6,066 bases of DNA from NCBI GenBank assembly GCA_900551585.1, contig URWU01000101.1, positions 1-6,066 of the forward strand, in the 5' to 3' direction. Shown piece by piece: positions 4,774-6,066 of the stretch. Position 1 is the stretch's first letter, and each line of letters starts with the position of its first letter. The position numbers and the translations under genes were made by a program. The stretch comes from an uncultured Alphaproteobacteria bacterium. Lineage in GTDB: Bacteria; Pseudomonadota; Alphaproteobacteria; RF32; CAG-239. The notes beneath the pieces were generated by a model. The model did no database searches. It had not been told where the DNA came from and worked only from the letters and a program-made list of their open reading frames with translations.

Positions 4774-5733
4774 ATGAAAAAACTTTTGGTTTTTATGACA
4801 CTTTTTGTGCTTCTGACTGTTTATCAACTGCGGAATTGGGCCGTTTCGGACGGACCGCTTAAAGAGGCGGTTAATGTTATTGTTCCCAAAGGGGCGACTT
4901 TGACGACCGTTGCGCAGCGGCTAGGTGAAGCCGGGGTTATTGATAAACCGCTTTTGTTCAAAATTTATGCTCGGTTTGAAGGCCTGGACAAGAGACTGCG
5001 CGCCGGCGAATATCAGTTTGAGCCGGAAATTTCAATGCGCCGTGTTATGGAGAAAATTGCCAAAGGCGAAGTTTTTTATCGCCGTATTACTTTTGCCGAG
5101 GGGCTGACGACCGGGCAGATTCTTTATCAGATAGCCACGAACAAAGAGTTGAGTTCCGAAGTGACGCTTGATGTCAGTGAAGGCGAGCTGCTGCCGGAAA
5201 CTTATACTTTTGAATATGGCGCCAGCCAGGACAGTATTGTTCTGGAAGCCAAGAGAGCCATGCAGAAAGCTTTGGATGAGGCCTGGGAAGGCAGAGACAG
5301 CGGGTTGCCTTATAAAGATAAAAATCAGCTGCTGACAATGGCATCGATTATTGAAAAAGAAACCGGTGTGGCTGATGAACGGCCGCTGGTTGCTTCGGTT
5401 TTTGTGAATCGTCTGCGCAAGGGAATGAAACTGCAGACAGACCCGACGGTTATTTATGCCCTGACCGAAGGGCAGATGGAGTTGGGACGCACGCTGAAGA
5501 AAAAAGATTTGGCGATTGACAGTCCGTATAATACTTATAAATATTATGGTTTGCCGCCGGCGCCGATTTGTAATCCGGGGCGCGATGCTCTGATGGCAGC
5601 GGCCCATCCGGCGCAGAGTAATTTTTTGTATTTTGTGGCGACCGGTGACGGCGGGCATAATTTTTCGACCAACTTAAACGAGCATAACCGCAATGTTAAA
5701 GATTGGCTGAAAAAAATTTTCTCAAACCGTTAA
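4774..5733 (+). CDS. mltG: Endolytic murein transglycosylase
   Basis: This 319-residue inner-membrane enzyme of the YceG/MltG family cuts glycan strands of peptidoglycan on the periplasmic side, forming 1,6-anhydro ends and probably releasing nascent strands from the synthase. A single N-terminal membrane anchor spans roughly residues 3-18 after MKK. A LysM-like segment follows (about 34-80, VIVPKGATLTTVAQRLGEAG), then the catalytic domain. The catalytic glutamate is Glu194 in MASIIEKETG, equivalent to Glu218 of the E. coli enzyme. LQTDPTVIYAL (220-230), DSPYNTYKYYGLPPAPICNPG (249-269) and AAHPAQSNFLYFV (276-288) are hallmark blocks, and GGHNFSTNLNEHN (293-305) closes the domain. Length is slightly below the usual 330-350. 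AAAGG (4763-4767) lies six bases before the ATG. Direct succession after fabF is the usual alphaproteobacterial order. With a strong terminator just upstream, expression needs read-through or an unseen promoter. Confidence 0.95.
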   Translation: MKKLLVFMTLFVLLTVYQLRNWAVSDGPLKEAVNVIVPKGATLTTVAQRLGEAGVIDKPLLFKIYARFEGLDKRLRAGEYQFEPEISMRRVMEKIAKGEVFYRRITFAEGLTTGQILYQIATNKELSSEVTLDVSEGELLPETYTFEYGASQDSIVLEAKRAMQKALDEAWEGRDSGLPYKDKNQLLTMASIIEKETGVADERPLVASVFVNRLRKGMKLQTDPTVIYALTEGQMELGRTLKKKDLAIDSPYNTYKYYGLPPAPICNPGRDALMAAAHPAQSNFLYFVATGDGGHNFSTNLNEHNRNVKDWLKKIFSNR

Positions 5734-5752
5734 ATTTGCTATTTACAGTTTG

Positions 5753-5807
5753 GACAAAACTTGTTAGGCTAAAGAGATATTTTAATTACTATCTCTAAGA
5801 ATTTGTC
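5753..5807 (+). repeat. Nested inverted repeats downstream of mltG
   Basis: AGAGATA (5773-5779) and TATCTCT (5790-5796) are perfect reverse complements around a ten-base loop. Outside them GACAAA (5753-5758) and TTTGTC (5802-5807) can also pair, giving a stem with an interior bulge. No T run follows, so this is not a clear terminator for mltG, and none better was found. The surrounding 5734-6041 stretch is AT-rich and otherwise holds only the two tiny ORFs listed. Confidence 0.35.
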
Positions 5808-5825
5808 TAATCCTAAATATTTATC

Positions 5826-5918
5826 ATGACACATTTGAAAAAAGTTTTTTTAAAATCGACTTTGGTCGAAGTTGTTGTTATGTCCCTTTTAGTTTTGATA
5901 TGTTGTTGTTTTTTCTAA
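5826..5918 (+). CDS. Possible 30-aa hydrophobic peptide
   Basis: The frame encodes MTHLKKVFLKSTLVEVVVMS followed by LLVLICCCFF, a basic head and a hydrophobic segment of about 18 residues ending in three cysteines, like a single-pass membrane peptide. No Shine-Dalgarno sequence precedes the ATG (upstream bases are AT only), and the T-rich composition alone could give such a hydrophobic frame. The possible gene at 5935 begins 16 bases after its stop. Weak call. Confidence 0.22.
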   Translation: MTHLKKVFLKSTLVEVVVMSLLVLICCCFF

Positions 5919-5934
5919 CTAAAAAAATAATGCT

Positions 5935-6041
5935 ATGAAAAGTTTTTGGAACACATGGTGGTTCGCCAGATTAAATTTTATTTTGGCGTCTATTGAGTTT
6001 GGAACTGAGCGTTGGTTATATCAAATTCCCCGTTATAATAA
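5935..6041 (+). CDS. Possible N-terminal fragment of an unknown protein, cut off by adapter
   Basis: An open frame starts at 5935 with MKSFWNTWWFARLNFILASI and continues through FGTERWLYQIP to the end of the genomic sequence, 35 full codons without a stop. It is rich in Trp, Phe and Arg and contains a short hydrophobic run, suggesting membrane association. I do not recognise the family. No good ribosome binding site is visible upstream. The frame stays open through the adapter, but those nine terminal codons are not biological. YicC, often next after mltG in alphaproteobacteria, starts quite differently, so this is not that gene. Confidence 0.35.
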
Positions 6042-6066
6042 CTGTCTCTTATACACATCTCCGAGC
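6042..6066. other. Nextera transposase adapter (sequencing artefact)
   Basis: CTGTCTCTTATACACATCT (6042-6060) is the 19-base Tn5 mosaic end used in Illumina Nextera libraries, followed by CCGAGC, the start of the read-2 adapter arm. It lies exactly at the window end. This is untrimmed library sequence, so no feature should be read from it. Confidence 0.97.

Noticed and set aside
5032..5658. 208-codon open frame antisense to mltG
   Set aside because: It lies wholly inside mltG, which has clear catalytic motifs. The antisense protein is rich in Arg, Gln, His and Ile with no recognisable domain, as expected from the codon bias of the true strand.
5856..5869. TCGAC/GTCGA hairpin with TTTG loop as a terminator
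   Set aside because: The stem has only five pairs, lies inside the possible small peptide frame, and is not followed by a T run.
6049..6057. TTATACACA, a perfect DnaA-box-like sequence
   Set aside because: It is part of the Nextera mosaic end, not genomic DNA.

Overview
The window looks like chromosomal DNA of an alphaproteobacterium of moderate to low GC, probably an uncultured lineage assembled from metagenomic reads. Two things point there. The acyl carrier protein closely resembles alphaproteobacterial AcpP, and fabF is followed directly by mltG; enterobacteria place pabC between them. The lineage is inferred from memory of protein families and gene order, not from a search. The last 25 bases (6042-6066) are Illumina Nextera adapter sequence, so the window ends at a contaminated contig end and the biological sequence stops at 6041.

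Left part (1-2835). A leftward gene enters the window with only its first 15 codons, which look like a signal peptide or membrane anchor. A small rightward gene (206-424, 72 aa, unknown function) follows and runs about 93 bp into the 3' end of a leftward three-gene operon. That operon, transcribed from about 2847 down to 332, encodes an ABC exporter: an ATPase and two different six-helix ABC-2 permeases, each gene overlapping the previous one by 11 bp. The set matches the uncharacterised COG4586/COG4587/COG3694 transporter type. Its substrate is unknown.

Middle (2824-3010). The ABC operon and acpP diverge from a short region that holds a 13-bp perfect inverted repeat. Its outer edges merge with the predicted -35 elements of both promoters. 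This is the most distinctive regulatory structure in the window.

Right part (3011-5733). acpP, fabF and mltG lie in line on the + strand: acyl carrier protein, ketoacyl-ACP synthase II and endolytic murein transglycosylase. They link fatty acid elongation to peptidoglycan processing. They are not a plain operon: a strong intrinsic terminator follows acpP and an even stronger one follows fabF. The usual upstream partners fabD and fabG are absent; the ABC operon sits there instead.

Right end (5734-6041). This AT-rich stretch has no well-supported gene. It holds a nested inverted repeat, a possible 30-aa hydrophobic peptide, and the first 35 codons of a possible protein cut off by the adapter. 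I found no tRNA, rRNA, CRISPR array, insertion sequence or phage gene. Apart from the divergent repeat and the small unknown ORFs, the region looks like ordinary core chromosome.
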